DNA of 64,000 nucleotides from Micromonospora sp. NBC_00389. Lineage in GTDB: Bacteria; Actinomycetota; Actinomycetes; Mycobacteriales; Micromonosporaceae. The stretch covers positions 6,138,001 through 6,202,000 of the forward strand of contig NZ_CP107947.1 in NCBI RefSeq assembly GCF_036059255.1, written 5' to 3'. How positions within the stretch are numbered: the stretch's first letter is position 1; every line of letters starts with the position of its first letter. The translations under genes were made by a program, and so were the position numbers. This document shows positions 63,564 through 64,000 of this stretch, one piece after another. The notes under the pieces were generated by a model. It did not search any database and was not told the DNA's origin. It saw only the letters and a program-made list of their open reading frames with translations.

Positions 63564-64000
63564 CGGGCCGACTCCGACTCGTCGGTGTCCACGATGTGCA
63601 GCCGCAACTCGCTGAAGTAGCGCCGGCCGGCCGCGTCGGGCACCCAGGCGTCCTGCGCGGTGGGCAGCATCTCGCTGACCACCAGGGTCGTGTCGTCGCC
63701 GCCGTCCCGGTCGGCCGCCCGGACCATCGCGCAGAACATGTTGGCGAAGGCGGGGCTGCTCAGGTCGACGAAGCACGGCTTGGTCTCGGTGCCGAGCTTG
63801 ATGTACACCTGCTCCGGCAGGCCCAGCCGACGCCGCCAGTCCCGCACGGCCAGGAAGCGGGCCTGCTCCCCCGTCACCGCGCCGAGCCCACTCGCGCCGA
63901 CGGTGGTCCGCCAGGTCTGCCGGGCCACCACCAGACGATCCAGCGTGATCCGCGGGGTGTACGGCGCGGCGGCGACGAGCTTGAACCCGTCCACGGCGTG
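63560..64000 (-). CDS. LanB-like protein (3' part; runs off the window)
   Basis: The last 146 codons of a second LanB-like gene. The sequence (LDRLVVARQTWRTTVGASGL, then LPEQVYIKLGTETKPCFVDLSSP and MFCAMVRAADRDGGD) closely follows the end of the neighbouring LanB-like protein and ends at the same position, so the two are tandem paralogues and this one also lacks the elimination domain. Its stop overlaps the start of the next gene (ATGA). The 5' end and any further genes of the operon lie outside the window. Confidence 0.8.
   Translation of the reverse strand, partial: HAVDGFKLVAAAPYTPRITLDRLVVARQTWRTTVGASGLGAVTGEQARFLAVRDWRRRLGLPEQVYIKLGTETKPCFVDLSSPAFANMFCAMVRAADRDGGDDTTLVVSEMLPTAQDAWVPDAAGRRYFSELRLHIVDTDESESAR

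Overview
The window looks like a chromosomal stretch of a high-GC actinomycete, most likely Micromonosporaceae (Micromonospora or a close relative). This is inferred from the very GC-rich codon use, frequent GTG starts, two XRE(DUF5753)/DUF397 pairs, a SAM-methyltransferase of the DUF574 type, an ECF42-type sigma factor with its YCII partner, and a TioE-like MerR regulator next to a UvrA-like ABC protein. No rRNA, tRNA or CRISPR array was seen.

Layout. 1-3.6 kb: the 5' end of a lipoprotein gene (probably a sugar-binding protein), an intact IS5-type insertion sequence inserted just upstream of its ribosome binding site, and two LacI-family regulators. 3.8-9.7 kb: secreted cyclophilin, D-Ala-D-Ala carboxypeptidase, TioE-like regulator divergent from a UvrA-like resistance ATPase, and a protein-tyrosine-phosphatase-like protein. 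9.7-11.9 kb: a repeat-rich, nearly gene-free zone with several repeat families, three long hairpins and one secreted lysozyme-like protein. 11.9-42.2 kb: ordinary chromosomal accessory genes. They include a LuxR-type two-component system, DedA, stress and detoxification enzymes, a Ser/Thr kinase, many one-component regulators with visible operators, a GGDEF protein, a serpin-like protein, a MerR-HEAT regulator beside a HEAT-repeat partner, and a FUSC-type membrane protein. Two decayed genes are present: a quinone-reductase remnant and a flavodoxin-like reductase with an apparent internal deletion.

42.3-64 kb (running off the right edge): one tightly packed minus-strand biosynthetic operon with start/stop overlaps. 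In transcription order it encodes two tandem LanB-like (lantibiotic dehydratase N-terminal type) proteins, an NRPS with order A-T-C-T, a type I PKS module (KS-AT-KR-DH-ACP), a SyrP-like Fe(II)/2-oxoglutarate hydroxylase, MbtH, a C-A-T NRPS whose specificity code reads as Asn, and a terminal C-A-T-TE NRPS whose code reads as Ser. The last protein has Cys at the expected TE nucleophile position and is fused to a complete MFS transporter. The predicted product is a small hybrid lipid-less peptide-polyketide: starter residue(s), one malonyl-derived unsaturated or reduced C2 unit, hydroxylated Asn, then Ser. The pairing of LanB-like, probably aminoacyl-tRNA-dependent, enzymes with an NRPS/PKS line, a Cys-type TE and a fused exporter is the most unusual feature of the window.
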